A stretch of 64,000 bases of DNA from Desertimonas sp963733085 (GCA_963733085.1 CAVTBY010000008.1:62001-126000); one strand, 5' to 3'; positions 25,567-35,065 are shown, counted from the stretch's first letter. Program-made: numbers and translations. The notes: generated from the letters alone by a model not told the origin.

Positions 25567-27684
25567 GCTTGCTCCTTTGCGGTGATGACGTTGAGGGCAA
25601 TAGCAGCGGCGAGACAGGCCAGTCCGGCGAGGACCGAGAGCGGTTGGAGATAGAGCAGTAGTCCGGCCGCTGGAACACACAGTAGGCGTTCCGGCCACGA
25701 CGCCGGACCGGCGATCCAGCCGCCGGTGACGATGGCGAGGGCGGCGACCGCCGCAGCCGAAACCAACGCGGTCAGGACGATCGCCCCTGCCGAACCCTGC
25801 CAAAGAAGGTGCGACCCGTTGGGCGTGAGGACGAAGGCGATCGGGACAAGAAACGCCGGCAGGGTGTACTTCGTCGTCTGCACGATCGTCCGGAACAGGT
25901 TGCCGCCCGTGATCGCCGCCGACGCGACCGCAGCCAGTGCTGTCGGTGGCGACACCTCCGACAGCACCGAGTAATAGAAGATGAACATCGCCGTCTCCGG
26001 CGCGCTCGACGTCGAGGCTCTGCAAGGCCGGTCCGATCACGACCCACGAGATGATGAACGACGCCGTCACCGGGACAGCCAGTCCGAGAATCAGGATGGC
26101 CACCGCCGAGAACGTCGCGGCGAGAACGAGGATCACGGTCTCGTTGTCGGACATGCCGACGGCAGCATCGACGAGGAGGTTGGCGAGACTCTGGCCGAGC
26201 CCGGTCTTGGCGATCACCGACGTGATGATCCCGGCCGCGGCGCACACGGCGGCGATCGGCAGCACCGACCGAACGCCGGCCGCGAGGGCGAGGTACATGT
26301 CGTAGGCGTAGTCCCGCAACGCCACGGGCAGCGTCGTCCGCACGCTGTCGGGATCGGTCGGATCGCGTCGCGACACGACGCGCTCGGCGAGGCCAAAGGC
26401 GGCGGCGACCATCGTGGCGTATACGACCGCCTTGAACGGCGGGACATCCCGCGCCAGGAACAGGATGATCACGCCAAGCGACAACAGGTGGTAGCCGTAG
26501 CGCAGCAGCAGCCGCAACGGGCTAGCGGTGACGACGTGCACTTCGGTCGCGCCGAAGCGGCGGGAGTCGATCTCGACGGCGAGGATGATCCCGAAGTAGT
26601 AGAGCAGCGTCGGGATCATCGCCCACATCAGCACGTCGAGATATGACGTCTGGAGGAACTCGGCGATGATGAAGGCGGCGGCGCCGAGCGTCGGTGGCGA
26701 CAGGATCGCACCGATCCCCGCAGCAGCCAGCAAGCCGCCGGCATTCTCCGGCGGATATCCCGACTTCTTGAGGATCGGCCAGGTGACCGACCCGAGGCTG
26801 ACGGCGGTCGCCGTGCCCGAGCCGGACACCGAGCCGAGGAGCAGGCCGCTGAGCGTGACGGTGCGGCCAGGGGCGCTGCGCGACTTACGGAACGTGGCGA
26901 AGCTGAGGTCGATGAAGAAGCGGCCGGCGCCGGTGCGGTCGAGCACCGCGCCATAGATCGTGAACAGCACGATGTACGACGCGCACACGTCGAGGGGGAC
27001 ACCGAAGAACCCCGACTGATCGTTGTACAGACCGTTGATGATCTGACTGACCGAGAACCCGGCGTGACCGATCGGCCAGCTCAGCGGGAAGATCTCTCCG
27101 TAGTAGGCGTAGAGGAGGAACACGATGCAGACGATCGGGATCATCACCCCCGTCGTCCGGCGGGCCGCTTCGAGGACGAGCAGCGTCAAGATCGCCCCCA
27201 TGACGACGTCGAGGGTGGCGAGCGATCCCTGGCGATCGAGGAAGGCGTCGAACCCGCCGCCGCCCTCACCGAACGTGAACGGCTGGATCGGGTAGATGCA
27301 CACGACGAACGCGACGGCGGTGAGGATCCAGTCGAACCACCGCGGGTTGTCGGTGGTCCTGGCCGGTCGCCCGCGGGAAGCGCGGGCCCGGTACGTGATG
27401 AAAACCAACGGCAGCACCGCCGTGAGGAACAGGATCAGGTAGTACTGCTTGCCCTGCGACTGCGGGTCGAACACCTGGCGGATCACGAACAGCGACGTGA
27501 GGAAGCACCACACCGTCACCGCGGCGTCGAGGCGACGTGACAGCCGGCGGGCCGGGCGCTCCTCGTCGTACTCGGCGATCAGGTCCTCGGCGGACCGACC
27601 ATCGGCTGCAGACGCGGGGCCGAGCGGCTCCGCGTCATCACCGGCAGCGACGACGCCGAGGTGAGTTCCCCCCACTTCGGTCAT
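25563..27684 (-). CDS. TRAP transporter fused permease (DctQ-DctM, TAXI type), frameshifted
   Basis: About 706 residues when repaired. It begins MTEVGGTHLGVVAAGDDAEP and has a cytoplasmic N-terminal stretch, then many membrane helices with signature segments GSVSGSGTATAVSLGSVTWP and LSPPTLGAAAFIIAEFLQ. Near 26014 one extra C breaks the frame in DVE|APETAM; the next frame resumes with MFIFYYSVLSEVSPPTALAAV, the conserved C-terminal block. Without repair the frame fuses through noise into the binding protein. It imports the TAXI ligand driven by an ion gradient. The two genes form one operon. Confidence 0.88.
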
Positions 27685-27724
27685 CGCCGCTAGATACTTA
27701 CATCGTCTGCGACGAGCCCTGTCC

Positions 27725-28729
27725 TCAGAGGTTGTCGATCTCGGTGATGGTGCCGTCGAGGCCGACGACGTAGGCGGTGTCGCCGATCAGCTCGAGCGAG
27801 GTTGGTCGATCGAGGACGAGCTCGTCACCAGCGGCATCGACAACCGGTACGAGTTGACCGGCGCGGTTGGCGGTGACGAGGCGGCCGGTGTCGGGCAATG
27901 CGGGACTTCCTTCGGCGACTTCGTCCCATTGACCCTGGGACAGCGCGTACAGCGTCCTGTCGCCCGAGAACTCGACATCGACGATCAAGCTCGCACCGTT
28001 GGCCACTTCCGCGGCCACCGTCGAGGTCGGCCCCAACGTCACGACCTTGCCGTCTCCTGGGAGGTGGGGGAGCGGTCCGGCCTGGCCCATCACAACGACG
28101 ACGCCGAACGTGTCCAACCCGGTCGGGACGATGTTGCCGAAGGCGATCAATTCCTCGACCGTGCCGTCGAGGCCGACCCGGAGGACCCGGTTGTGGTGTC
28201 CGTCAGTGACGAGGAACCCGCGGCCGTAGCGCTCGAGGGCGTACTGCACGCCGGTCGTCAGGAAGAAGTCGGTCTCCGGCGGATACTCGATCGACCAGGC
28301 ACCGATGTCGGCGATCACCGTGAAGCTGCCGTCGTCTTCGAGGCGGTAGATCCCGACGACATCGTCACCGATGTGGTCGCCGTCGACGATGTCGCCGCCG
28401 ACCATCGTGACGAGCACGTATGCGGTGTCGCCGACGAAGGCGACGTCCATCGCTCCGCCGATGCCGAGCACTTGTGGTGGCAGGCCTTCGGCGAACGAGG
28501 TCACTTGCCCGGTCTGGCGGTCGACGCGCAGCACGCTGCCGGCGTTGGGGTCGGTGACGTACAGCGCGCTGTCCGGACCGATCGTGCTGCCCGCTGCCAG
28601 CCCACTGCCGAATGACGCCAAGGTCGACACCTCCGGCCCCGGCGGTTGCGCCTTCGCCTCGGCGACGGATGGAGTCACCAACGCGGCGAGCACCGCCGCC
28701 GCCACGATCACGAATCGCTTCGTACTCAT
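27725..28729 (-). CDS. Exported ScyD/ScyE-like beta-propeller protein
   Basis: 334 residues: signal peptide MSTKRFVIVAAAVLAALVTPSVAEA, then repeated strands with motifs such as IGPDSALYVTDPNAGSVLRVD and GYGRGFLVTDGHHNRVLRV-like blocks, the pattern of the ScyD/ScyE family of beta-propellers. Family members often bind or process small molecules outside the membrane, but most have no proven activity. It lies 5 bp downstream of the acyl-CoA dehydrogenase and may share its transcript. Confidence 0.78.
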   Translation of the reverse strand: MSTKRFVIVAAAVLAALVTPSVAEAKAQPPGPEVSTLASFGSGLAAGSTIGPDSALYVTDPNAGSVLRVDRQTGQVTSFAEGLPPQVLGIGGAMDVAFVGDTAYVLVTMVGGDIVDGDHIGDDVVGIYRLEDDGSFTVIADIGAWSIEYPPETDFFLTTGVQYALERYGRGFLVTDGHHNRVLRVGLDGTVEELIAFGNIVPTGLDTFGVVVVMGQAGPLPHLPGDGKVVTLGPTSTVAAEVANGASLIVDVEFSGDRTLYALSQGQWDEVAEGSPALPDTGRLVTANRAGQLVPVVDAAGDELVLDRPTSLELIGDTAYVVGLDGTITEIDNL

Positions 28730-28734
28730 CGTCG

Positions 28735-29934
28735 TCACCCCCACCGCTGCGCGGCGTCGGGATCGATGCCCAAGCAGAGCTTGGCGATCAGCTCGTGAGC
28801 GAGCAGCGTGTTGCCGGGGTGAAAGCGACCCATCCGCACGTCGCGGAAGAGCTGTTCGATGCGGCTCCGCTTGAACGCGCCCGCGCCCCCACTCAGGTCG
28901 AGCGCACGGTCGACGATGTCGAACGCATTGTTGATCACGGTCTGGCGGGCGCTGATCAGTCGGACCGGCCAGTCGGCGTGCTCGACGCCGCCCGCCCAAT
29001 CAGCCGCCGTGCGGTCGAGCAGTGCCTCGGCGGCGTCGTAGGCCATCCGCATCTCCGACACGTTGTGCTGGACCTCAGGGTGGTGGGCCATCGAGTTCGT
29101 CAGCGCGATCGACGTGCGCCGGGGCATCTGTTCGAGCGTGATGTCGTACGCCCGCTTCGCCGCGCCGAGGTAGACGGAGGCAAAACCGAGCAACGCCCAG
29201 GCGAAGACCGAGACGTGGAACAGGCTGGCGCCGCCGAAGCCCGGCGGGCAGACGATGGCGACCAACTCGTCGGGAACGAACGCCTTGTCGAGCACCGTGT
29301 CCTGGCTCTGCGTCGCCCGCATGCCGAGCGTGTCCCAGGTCTCGACGATCTGCACGCCCGAGGCGTCGCGGGGAACGAACCCGTGGACGATCTTCGGCGC
29401 CGCCGGGTCCGATGTGTCCATCGCATGGAACCCGCCCAACGTCCAGACGGGCGTCAAGCTGCCGAAGATCTTGTGCCCGCTGATCAACCAGCCGCCATCC
29501 GTCCTCACCGCCGAGGCGGTGGATTGCACCAACCCGACGTCGTTGCCGGACTCGCCGTGGAGAGCGCAGAGCACTTCTCCCGCTGCGGCCTTGTCGATGA
29601 TGAACCGGCACGAGTCGTCGCCGGCGCGGAACAGATCGGCGGCGACGCCCGTCCAGTAGATGTGCATGTTCACGGCGAGCGCTGTCGCTGGCGCGTGGTA
29701 GCCGAGACGGCGGAGCAGCCGTGAGTACTCGTCGAGGCTGACGCCACCGCCTCCGAGCGCGCTCGGGATGGCGATGTCGAGGAAGCCGGAGGTTCGCAGC
29801 TCGGCGAAGTCTTCGTCGAAGAACCGGTTGTCGCGGTCATAGATCGGGGCGCGCTCGTCGAAGCGAGCGAGCATGTCGTCGGAGAGCACCTCGGCTGGTG
29901 TCGAGGCGCGCTCGACCGGCTGGGTCGTGGTCAT
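28735..29934 (-). CDS. Acyl-CoA dehydrogenase family flavoprotein
   Basis: 399 residues from the ATG at 29934, preceded by AGGAAGGA. N-terminal helices with FLDIAIPSALGGGGVSLDEYSRLLRRL, then the middle domain with GLVQSTASAV and GGWLISGHKIFGSL, and the C-terminal domain ending LDLSGGAGAFKRSRIEQLFRDVRMGRFHPGN. The usual catalytic Glu positions are not obvious, and the last block resembles acyl-CoA dehydrogenase-like monooxygenases, so a two-component hydroxylase role cannot be excluded. FAD-dependent oxidation of an acyl-CoA or related substrate is the safe call. Confidence 0.87.
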   Translation of the reverse strand: MTTTQPVERASTPAEVLSDDMLARFDERAPIYDRDNRFFDEDFAELRTSGFLDIAIPSALGGGGVSLDEYSRLLRRLGYHAPATALAVNMHIYWTGVAADLFRAGDDSCRFIIDKAAAGEVLCALHGESGNDVGLVQSTASAVRTDGGWLISGHKIFGSLTPVWTLGGFHAMDTSDPAAPKIVHGFVPRDASGVQIVETWDTLGMRATQSQDTVLDKAFVPDELVAIVCPPGFGGASLFHVSVFAWALLGFASVYLGAAKRAYDITLEQMPRRTSIALTNSMAHHPEVQHNVSEMRMAYDAAEALLDRTAADWAGGVEHADWPVRLISARQTVINNAFDIVDRALDLSGGAGAFKRSRIEQLFRDVRMGRFHPGNTLLAHELIAKLCLGIDPDAAQRWG

Positions 29935-29995
29935 CGGTCGTGGATTCCTTCCTGATCTTCCGGTGACGGCGGCGATCGGATGGACTCGGTGCGTG

Positions 29996-30256
29996 TTAGG
30001 TGACGACGGCGGGCGGTATGAACTGGTCGACGGGCACGATGACGTCGGCCGGCAAGCCGGCGCGGGCCGCCGCTTCGCGGATCGCCTCGACGCTCGGTGC
30101 CTCGTAGAGGCAGTACGACTTCTTGCGGTCTGCGGACAGGAACGAGTAGATCCAGCGCACACCGACGTCGTCGTTGACGAGCTTGATCCCTTCATGGTTG
30201 AGCTCGTCGAGGTCGAGTTGCTCGGCGAAGTTGCGTTCGATGATGAAGAGGCCCAT
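29996..30256 (-). CDS. DUF4242 (SCO4226-like) small protein
   Basis: 86 residues from the ATG at 30256 (MGLFIIERNFAEQL), with AGGAA upstream; the longer frame to 30355 has a weak start. The pattern GVRWIYSFLSADRKKSYCLYEAPSVEAIREAAARAGLPAD matches DUF4242, ferredoxin-like-fold proteins, one of which (Streptomyces SCO4226) binds nickel. It precedes the acyl-CoA dehydrogenase on the same strand, 61 bp away. Confidence 0.83.
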   Translation of the reverse strand: MGLFIIERNFAEQLDLDELNHEGIKLVNDDVGVRWIYSFLSADRKKSYCLYEAPSVEAIREAAARAGLPADVIVPVDQFIPPAVVT

Positions 30257-30410
30257 GGTCGTTCCTGTCGTCGGCGACGGCTGCCCGCCGGATCCGGCGG
30301 ACAGCTGCTCGTCGCCGTCGCAGTACACGGTAGAGATCGAAGGATCGGCTGTCATGACCTGGTCTGGTCGTTCGGGAATCCCCGCCGATCGCGGTCGTCG
30401 TCGGTCTATG

Positions 30411-30422
30411 GTCAGATCTGAC
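30411..30422. promoter_or_regulatory. Perfect 12-bp palindrome upstream of LuxR/AAA gene
   Basis: GTCAGATCTGAC lies 29 bp before the GTG start of the 1133-residue regulator, in the gap shared with the divergent DUF4242 gene. It could be an operator or part of the promoter; only one copy is seen. Confidence 0.35.
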
Positions 30423-30450
30423 TAGTCCGGGGCGGAGAAGGGGTGGTTCA

Positions 30451-33400
30451 GTGACGAACCCGATCGCCCGACGATCGAAAGTGACGGCAACGATTCTGGC
30501 CGCCGGCGTGGCCGGGTCGAACGACCGCAACGCCGACTCCGCTTCGCTGCTCGTCGAAATCGCCCGACGTCACGGCGGCCATGTCGTGCGGTCTTCGCTC
30601 GATGGACTCGTCGTGGCGGCGTTCGAGGGCACCGCACCGGCGTTGGCGGCCGCCGTCGACATGCAGGTGGCGAGCTCGACTCCTGAGGGGTTGCGTATCG
30701 GTGTCGCTGCCGGCGACGTCAGCTGGGAGGACGCTGCCGTAGCAGGCCCGTCCGTTGCCGCCGCCGCCTCACTGCAGGCGGCTGCGACTGGCGGCCAGAT
30801 CCTCATCAACGAGGTCGTCCACCTACTCGCCGGGGAGCAGCGCGACAAACGGTTCGAGTTGACTGGCCCGCTGGAGTCCGAGGGGCCGACCGGCTCGACG
30901 AGAGCCTACGGGGTCGAGTGGGTGCCACCGGCGACCGCCGACGCGGTCGAACGACCTCAGCCCCCACCGTTGCCGCTCTCGCTGCGTGCCCCCGCCACTC
31001 ATGCCTTCGTCGGGCGCGCGGACGCGTTGGCGTCGCTCGAACAGTCGTGGCAACTCGCCCGTTCCGCCGGTCAGATCGTGCTCGTCGGCGGCGAGGTCGG
31101 ATCGGGCAAGACCCGCCTGGCGGCCGAGTTCTCCCGACTGGTGCACGGCGACGGTGCCGCCGTCTTCCTCGGCAGCTGCGACGACGACCTCGCCGTCCCG
31201 TATCAACCGTGGGTGCAGGTCGTCGAGGAGTTGACCGGTAGCCGGCTGGAGCCCGAACTCGTCGTGCAGTCGCTCGATCCCGAATCGGCTCGCTACCGGT
31301 TGTACGAGGCGTTCGCCGACGCCCTGCGCGAAGCCGTGGCGCGCTGGCCGACGGTCGTTGTCCTCGAGGATCTGCACTGGGCTGGCGTGCAGACGCTCGC
31401 CCTGCTTCGCCACCTCGCCAGGTTCGGCCTGCCGGCGGGATTGCTCGTCGTCGGCACATTCCGGGACACGAGCGACGAGCTCACCGAACCACTTGCCGCG
31501 TGCCTCGCCGACCTTCGTCGGAGTGGCGCGGTCGACCGCTTGCGCTTGGAGGGGCTTGATGGAGACGCCGTCGAACGCTTCGTGACCGAGACGATCGGGC
31601 ACGAGCTGGACGAAGGGTTCAAGGACCTCGCCGCCGAGCTCAGGACGCGCAGCGCCGGGAACGCCTTCTACATCGTCGAGTTGTGGCGACACCTCGTCGC
31701 CAGCGGGGTCATCACGTCCTCGGCGGGAACGTGGGTCATTCAGGATGGCGCTACGGCGTCGATCGTGCCTGACAGCGTCCGCGAGGTTGTCAGCGTCCGT
31801 CTCGCCAAGTTGTCACCGGCGGCGCAGAGGATGATCGAGATGGCCGCCGTCGCCGGGCAGCGGGTCGATCTCGATGTCCTGGCGACGGCACTCGAAGTAT
31901 CCGCCGACGAGCTCGACGCTCCGCTCGACGAGCTGGTGTCGGCGGGTCTGCTGACCTCCGTGGCGCGGGCCGGCCTGCTCTTCGAGTTCGAGCATGCCCT
32001 CGTGCGCGACACGGTCGAGGCGTCCGTGTCGCAAGTCGGACGCAGGCGCGCCCATCTCGCCATCGCCGAGGCGCTCGAGAAGGCCCACGTCGGTGATCGA
32101 CGACCGGTGCTCGCCGAGTTGGCTCGTCATTTCGCCGCCGCCGTGCCCCTGGCGCCGGTCGACAAGGCCGTCGACTACGGCCGGCGGGCCGCTGCCCAGG
32201 CCGTCCGCTCGGCGGCCTACGAAGAGGCGGCGTCGCACCTCGACGCGGTGCTCGCCCTCGGCGCTCCGGACCTCGAGCGGGCCCAGGCACTGATCGAGCT
32301 GGCGAACGTGCAGCTGCGGGTTGGGCTCCACGGATCGAGCCGCGACCGCAGCCGCGAGGCGTTCACGCTCGCCAGCGCGGTCGGCGCGGCCGACGTCGCC
32401 GCCGAGGCGGCGCTGCTGTTCGAACTCGCCACGCACATGCCGGGCCTGCCGGGCGGTCCGGCCGTCGAACTGCTGAACCGGGCCCTCGACCTGATGGACG
32501 ACCGCACGACGCCGCTGCGGGTGCGACTCCAAGCGTCGCTCGGGCGAGCGCTGGCGATCGAGGGCAAGGGCGACCTCGCCGACGAGGTCATCCACGTCGC
32601 ACTCGCTCAGGCGAGACAGACCGGCGACCTCGCTGCCCTCCTCATCGGGCTGGAGGCCGTGATCACAGCGGCACACGATCCGGCCCGCATCCTCGATGCC
32701 GCTCGCGAGTTGGTAGCGCTCGCCCAGCGTGGCGACGACCTCGGGGGGATGGCGTATGAAAGTGCCTGGGGAATCGCTTATGGAAGCGCCAACTGCTGCC
32801 GCGCCCAGATCGCCCTCGGAGACCTCGGCGATGCGTCATTGGCTCTCGAACGGTTCCGCACCGCCACTGCCACCGGGCGCGTCCCTGCGTTTCAGTTCAT
32901 GACGACCCACCTGGAGACGATTCTCGCCATCGCCGCCGGTGACCTGACCGGCGCTGAGGCGCTGGCGGAGCGCGGGCTGACACAGGACCCCGCCGACGAG
33001 AGTGCCGCGAGCGCCGGCGTCTACGGCGTGCAGATGTTCACGATCCGCCGCGCCCAGGGAAGGCTCGCCGAGGTCACACCCGTGCTGGAGTTGCTCGCCC
33101 GATCCGCTGATCCACCGCCGGTCTGGCGGCCCGGTCTGGCGGCGCTCTACGCCGAACTCGGGATGCTCGACGACGCCAGGGCGCAATTCGACGAGCTCAG
33201 CACCGACTCGTTCGCGGCCGTCCCCAGGGATTCGATGTGGCCGGCCTGTCTGATGTTCCTCGCCGAGACCTGCCTCGCGCTCGGCGACACGGACCGTGCC
33301 GACGTCCTCTCCACCGAGCTGCTCCCGTTCCACGGCCGCAACCTGATGGCGGCGTTCACGATCTGTTTCGGCCCGGCCGACCGGCTGCTCGGCGGACTGG

Positions 33401-33852
33401 CCGAGCTTTCGGGGCGAACTGTCGTCGCCGATCGCCACTTCCAGGCCGCGCTGGACCTGGCCGAGCGCTGCAACTCACCACTCTGGACGGCGGAGGTTCT
33501 GTTCGACTGGGCAGCGGCCGTGTCCGCGCGGGGAGATGCCGTGCGCGCCGCGGCGCTCGGTCAGCGCGCCGACGAACTCGCAGCAGGAATCGGAATGGCC
33601 AGGCCCAACCGCGCCAGGCGGCTGGAGGTCGCCGACGACAGGCCACCGTTGCCGTCCGGACTGTCCGAGCGCGAGGCGGAGATACTGAGGTGCGTCGGCG
33701 AGGGCCTGTCCAACCGTGAGATCGGTGTCCGCTTGTTCATCAGCCAGAACACCGTGGCCAATCACATCCGCGCGATCCTGCGCAAGACCGGATGCGCCAA
33801 CCGCACCGAGGCGACCACCTACGCCCACCGCGCCGGCGTCATCGCCCGATGA
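30451..33852 (+). CDS. LAL-type LuxR regulator with degenerate cyclase-like N-terminus
   Basis: 1133 residues, GTG start with AAGGGG upstream. Residues 1-165 resemble a class III nucleotide-cyclase/guanylyl-cyclase-like fold without catalytic residues (VVAAFEGTAPALAAAVDMQ, GIAAGDV-like GVAAGDVSWEDA and AASLQAAATGGQILIN). The ATPase follows: HAFVGRADALASLEQ, Walker A GGEVGSGKTRL (about 212-222), Walker B VVVLEDLHWAG (about 303). A long TPR-like helical part leads to the C-terminal LuxR HTH (LSEREAEILRCVGEGLSNREIGVRLFISQNTVANHIRAIL, about 1070-1110). Likely a signal-responsive activator; target genes unknown. Confidence 0.93.
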   Translation: MTNPIARRSKVTATILAAGVAGSNDRNADSASLLVEIARRHGGHVVRSSLDGLVVAAFEGTAPALAAAVDMQVASSTPEGLRIGVAAGDVSWEDAAVAGPSVAAAASLQAAATGGQILINEVVHLLAGEQRDKRFELTGPLESEGPTGSTRAYGVEWVPPATADAVERPQPPPLPLSLRAPATHAFVGRADALASLEQSWQLARSAGQIVLVGGEVGSGKTRLAAEFSRLVHGDGAAVFLGSCDDDLAVPYQPWVQVVEELTGSRLEPELVVQSLDPESARYRLYEAFADALREAVARWPTVVVLEDLHWAGVQTLALLRHLARFGLPAGLLVVGTFRDTSDELTEPLAACLADLRRSGAVDRLRLEGLDGDAVERFVTETIGHELDEGFKDLAAELRTRSAGNAFYIVELWRHLVASGVITSSAGTWVIQDGATASIVPDSVREVVSVRLAKLSPAAQRMIEMAAVAGQRVDLDVLATALEVSADELDAPLDELVSAGLLTSVARAGLLFEFEHALVRDTVEASVSQVGRRRAHLAIAEALEKAHVGDRRPVLAELARHFAAAVPLAPVDKAVDYGRRAAAQAVRSAAYEEAASHLDAVLALGAPDLERAQALIELANVQLRVGLHGSSRDRSREAFTLASAVGAADVAAEAALLFELATHMPGLPGGPAVELLNRALDLMDDRTTPLRVRLQASLGRALAIEGKGDLADEVIHVALAQARQTGDLAALLIGLEAVITAAHDPARILDAARELVALAQRGDDLGGMAYESAWGIAYGSANCCRAQIALGDLGDASLALERFRTATATGRVPAFQFMTTHLETILAIAAGDLTGAEALAERGLTQDPADESAASAGVYGVQMFTIRRAQGRLAEVTPVLELLARSADPPPVWRPGLAALYAELGMLDDARAQFDELSTDSFAAVPRDSMWPACLMFLAETCLALGDTDRADVLSTELLPFHGRNLMAAFTICFGPADRLLGGLAELSGRTVVADRHFQAALDLAERCNSPLWTAEVLFDWAAAVSARGDAVRAAALGQRADELAAGIGMARPNRARRLEVADDRPPLPSGLSEREAEILRCVGEGLSNREIGVRLFISQNTVANHIRAILRKTGCANRTEATTYAHRAGVIAR

Positions 33853-33871
33853 GTTCGCGGCCGACAGAAGA

Positions 33872-33923
33872 CAACCGATGGGTGTTTTCATGACCGAACG
33901 GTCAGGAAAACACCCATCGGTTG
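33872..33923. terminator. CCGATGGGTG hairpin element, copy 3, at a convergent gene junction
   Basis: 24-bp arms (CAACCGATGGGTGTTTTC on the left) with one mismatch and a 4-base GAAC loop. It occupies the space between the convergent LuxR (ends 33852) and monooxygenase (ends 33932) genes. The most perfect copy of the family. Confidence 0.82.
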
Positions 33924-33931
33924 GCGATTTC

Positions 33932-34270
33932 CTAGTCGGCTGCGGATGGCGGGCCGGAAGAGCCGCCGGCGACCTCGAACGACCACAGCTCGGACGAGAC
34001 CGAGACCGGTCCGCCGTGCGGCGATGGTCGGTCGGCTCCGGCGTGGCCGTGGGCGAACGAGGGTGACGACACCCACGCGTTGAACGCCTCGTCGTCGCGC
34101 CATCGCGTCACGACGAGCCACTGGTTCCTGCCGTCCGTCGGTTGCAACAGCTCGAACCCCTCGAAGCCTTCCTGATTGTCGACAGCTCCGGCGCGGGCGG
34201 CGAAGCGACGTGCCAGTTCGTCGCCTGATTCGTCGGGGACAGTGATGGCGTTGATCTTGATGACGGTCAT
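33932..34270 (-). CDS. Antibiotic biosynthesis monooxygenase-domain (ABM) protein
   Basis: 112 residues, starting MTVIKINAITVPDESGDELARRFAARAGAVDNQEGFEGFELLQP and continuing WLVVTRWRDDEAFNAWVSSPSF, the hallmark of the ABM dimeric alpha/beta barrel. Some members are haem-degrading (MhuD/IsdG type): the pattern N7 ... W and H could fit, but the substrate is not evident. The tail after residue 75 is Gly/Ser/Pro-rich. Confidence 0.85.
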   Translation of the reverse strand: MTVIKINAITVPDESGDELARRFAARAGAVDNQEGFEGFELLQPTDGRNQWLVVTRWRDDEAFNAWVSSPSFAHGHAGADRPSPHGGPVSVSSELWSFEVAGGSSGPPSAAD

Positions 34271-34300
34271 TGGCCACGCAGGCTAGGACGCTGAACTCCA

Positions 34301-34348
34301 ACCGATGGGTGTGTACGGGACGATTCGGTCCCCTGAACACCCATCGGT
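34301..34348. repeat. CCGATGGGTG hairpin element, copy 4
   Basis: ACCGATGGGTG (34301-34311) and CACCCATCGGT (34338-34348) arms, with inner GGGAC/GTCCC pairing. It lies 31 bp upstream of the ABM gene and at the 3' side of the possible remnant on the minus strand. Confidence 0.78.
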
Positions 34349-34462
34349 GCCGGTTCCGGCCGTGGTCGGCGGGTCTTCGTCGCCACCGAGCGAGCCGTAG
34401 TAGCCGTACAGACCGATACCGGCCGTGATCGAGGTGTCGACCTCTTCGAAGCCCTTACGCCG

Positions 34463-34508
34463 AACTGTGACATGTCGAGGCCGATATCGGCGCCCTGCGC
34501 TCACAGTT
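34463..34508. repeat. CCGATATCGG-centred palindromic repeat, copy 3
   Basis: AACTGTGA (34463-34470) and TCACAGTT (34501-34508) outer arms with the CCGATATCGG core at 34481-34490. In the opposite orientation to copies 1 and 2, reading TGTCGAGGCCGATATCGG. Confidence 0.75.
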
Positions 34509-34701
34509 CCACCGGACAACCCGGCCGCGCGCCTCGCCGTTGGACGGCGACACACGAGATCAGGAGAGCGAGCACGGCACCGAACCTCTTTCGTTGGCCG
34601 TTGATGCGTGTCAAGATGGGTCCGCCGCTCCTGGCAGCGGCAGCGGATCGGTGTTGCTCGAGACCCCGGCGACTCGCGTACGAGCGGAAGCGAGGTCGGG
34701 A

Positions 34702-35010
34702 ATGGTGACCAATGGCATCGGTTTCAGTGGCAGCAAGTCTGCTCTCACCTTCGTCGACGACTCAAACGGCAGCTCCTCGCCGTTCGGCGACTTCGCTCGA
34801 GTACCTCTCGACGGCGAATTCGTCGGTGACTCAAAGGTTGCGCGGGCGTGCGCCGGGGCGGCGATAGCCCGCGTCGAGCGAGAAGTCGGTCACTTGTGGA
34901 GTGACTCGATGCAGGCAGACGACCGTGCGATGTCGCAATGGCTCGCCGAGGTGAGCCACGCGCTACATCGCGCCGCCCGCCTGCTGACGCAAGACGACGC
35001 GATCAGCTAG
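34702..35010 (+). CDS. Small protein of unknown function
   Basis: 102 residues from the ATG at 34702 (AGGTCGGGA upstream). Sequence MVTNGIGFSGSKSALTFVDDSNGSS, then a helical segment with ARACAGAAIARVEREVGHLW and a His-containing C-terminus. No family recognised. It converges on the beta-lactamase-like gene, with a hairpin in between. Confidence 0.5.
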   Translation: MVTNGIGFSGSKSALTFVDDSNGSSSPFGDFARVPLDGEFVGDSKVARACAGAAIARVEREVGHLWSDSMQADDRAMSQWLAEVSHALHRAARLLTQDDAIS

Positions 35011-35065
35011 ACGTCCGCCACAACGCGCGCGATTGCCTTCCCGCGGAGACTGGCCGGGCGTCGGT

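Larger units (their letters stand above)
34271..34701. other. Intergenic region with two repeat families and a possible gene remnant
   Basis: 430 bp. It holds hairpin copy 4 (34301-34348) and CCGATATCGG copy 3 (34463-34508). Between them, the minus strand can encode about 40 residues (GFEEVDTSITAGIGLYGYYG and GGDEDPP) that look more like protein than noise but are bounded by the repeats; this may be the remnant of a small gene. The stretch 34520-34700 shows nothing. Confidence 0.5.

Noticed and set aside
24451..27684. Single 1077-residue TRAP permease-binding protein fusion
   Set aside because: The join is out-of-frame noise caused by an indel near 26014; the binding protein has its own ATG, signal peptide and overlap with the permease stop.
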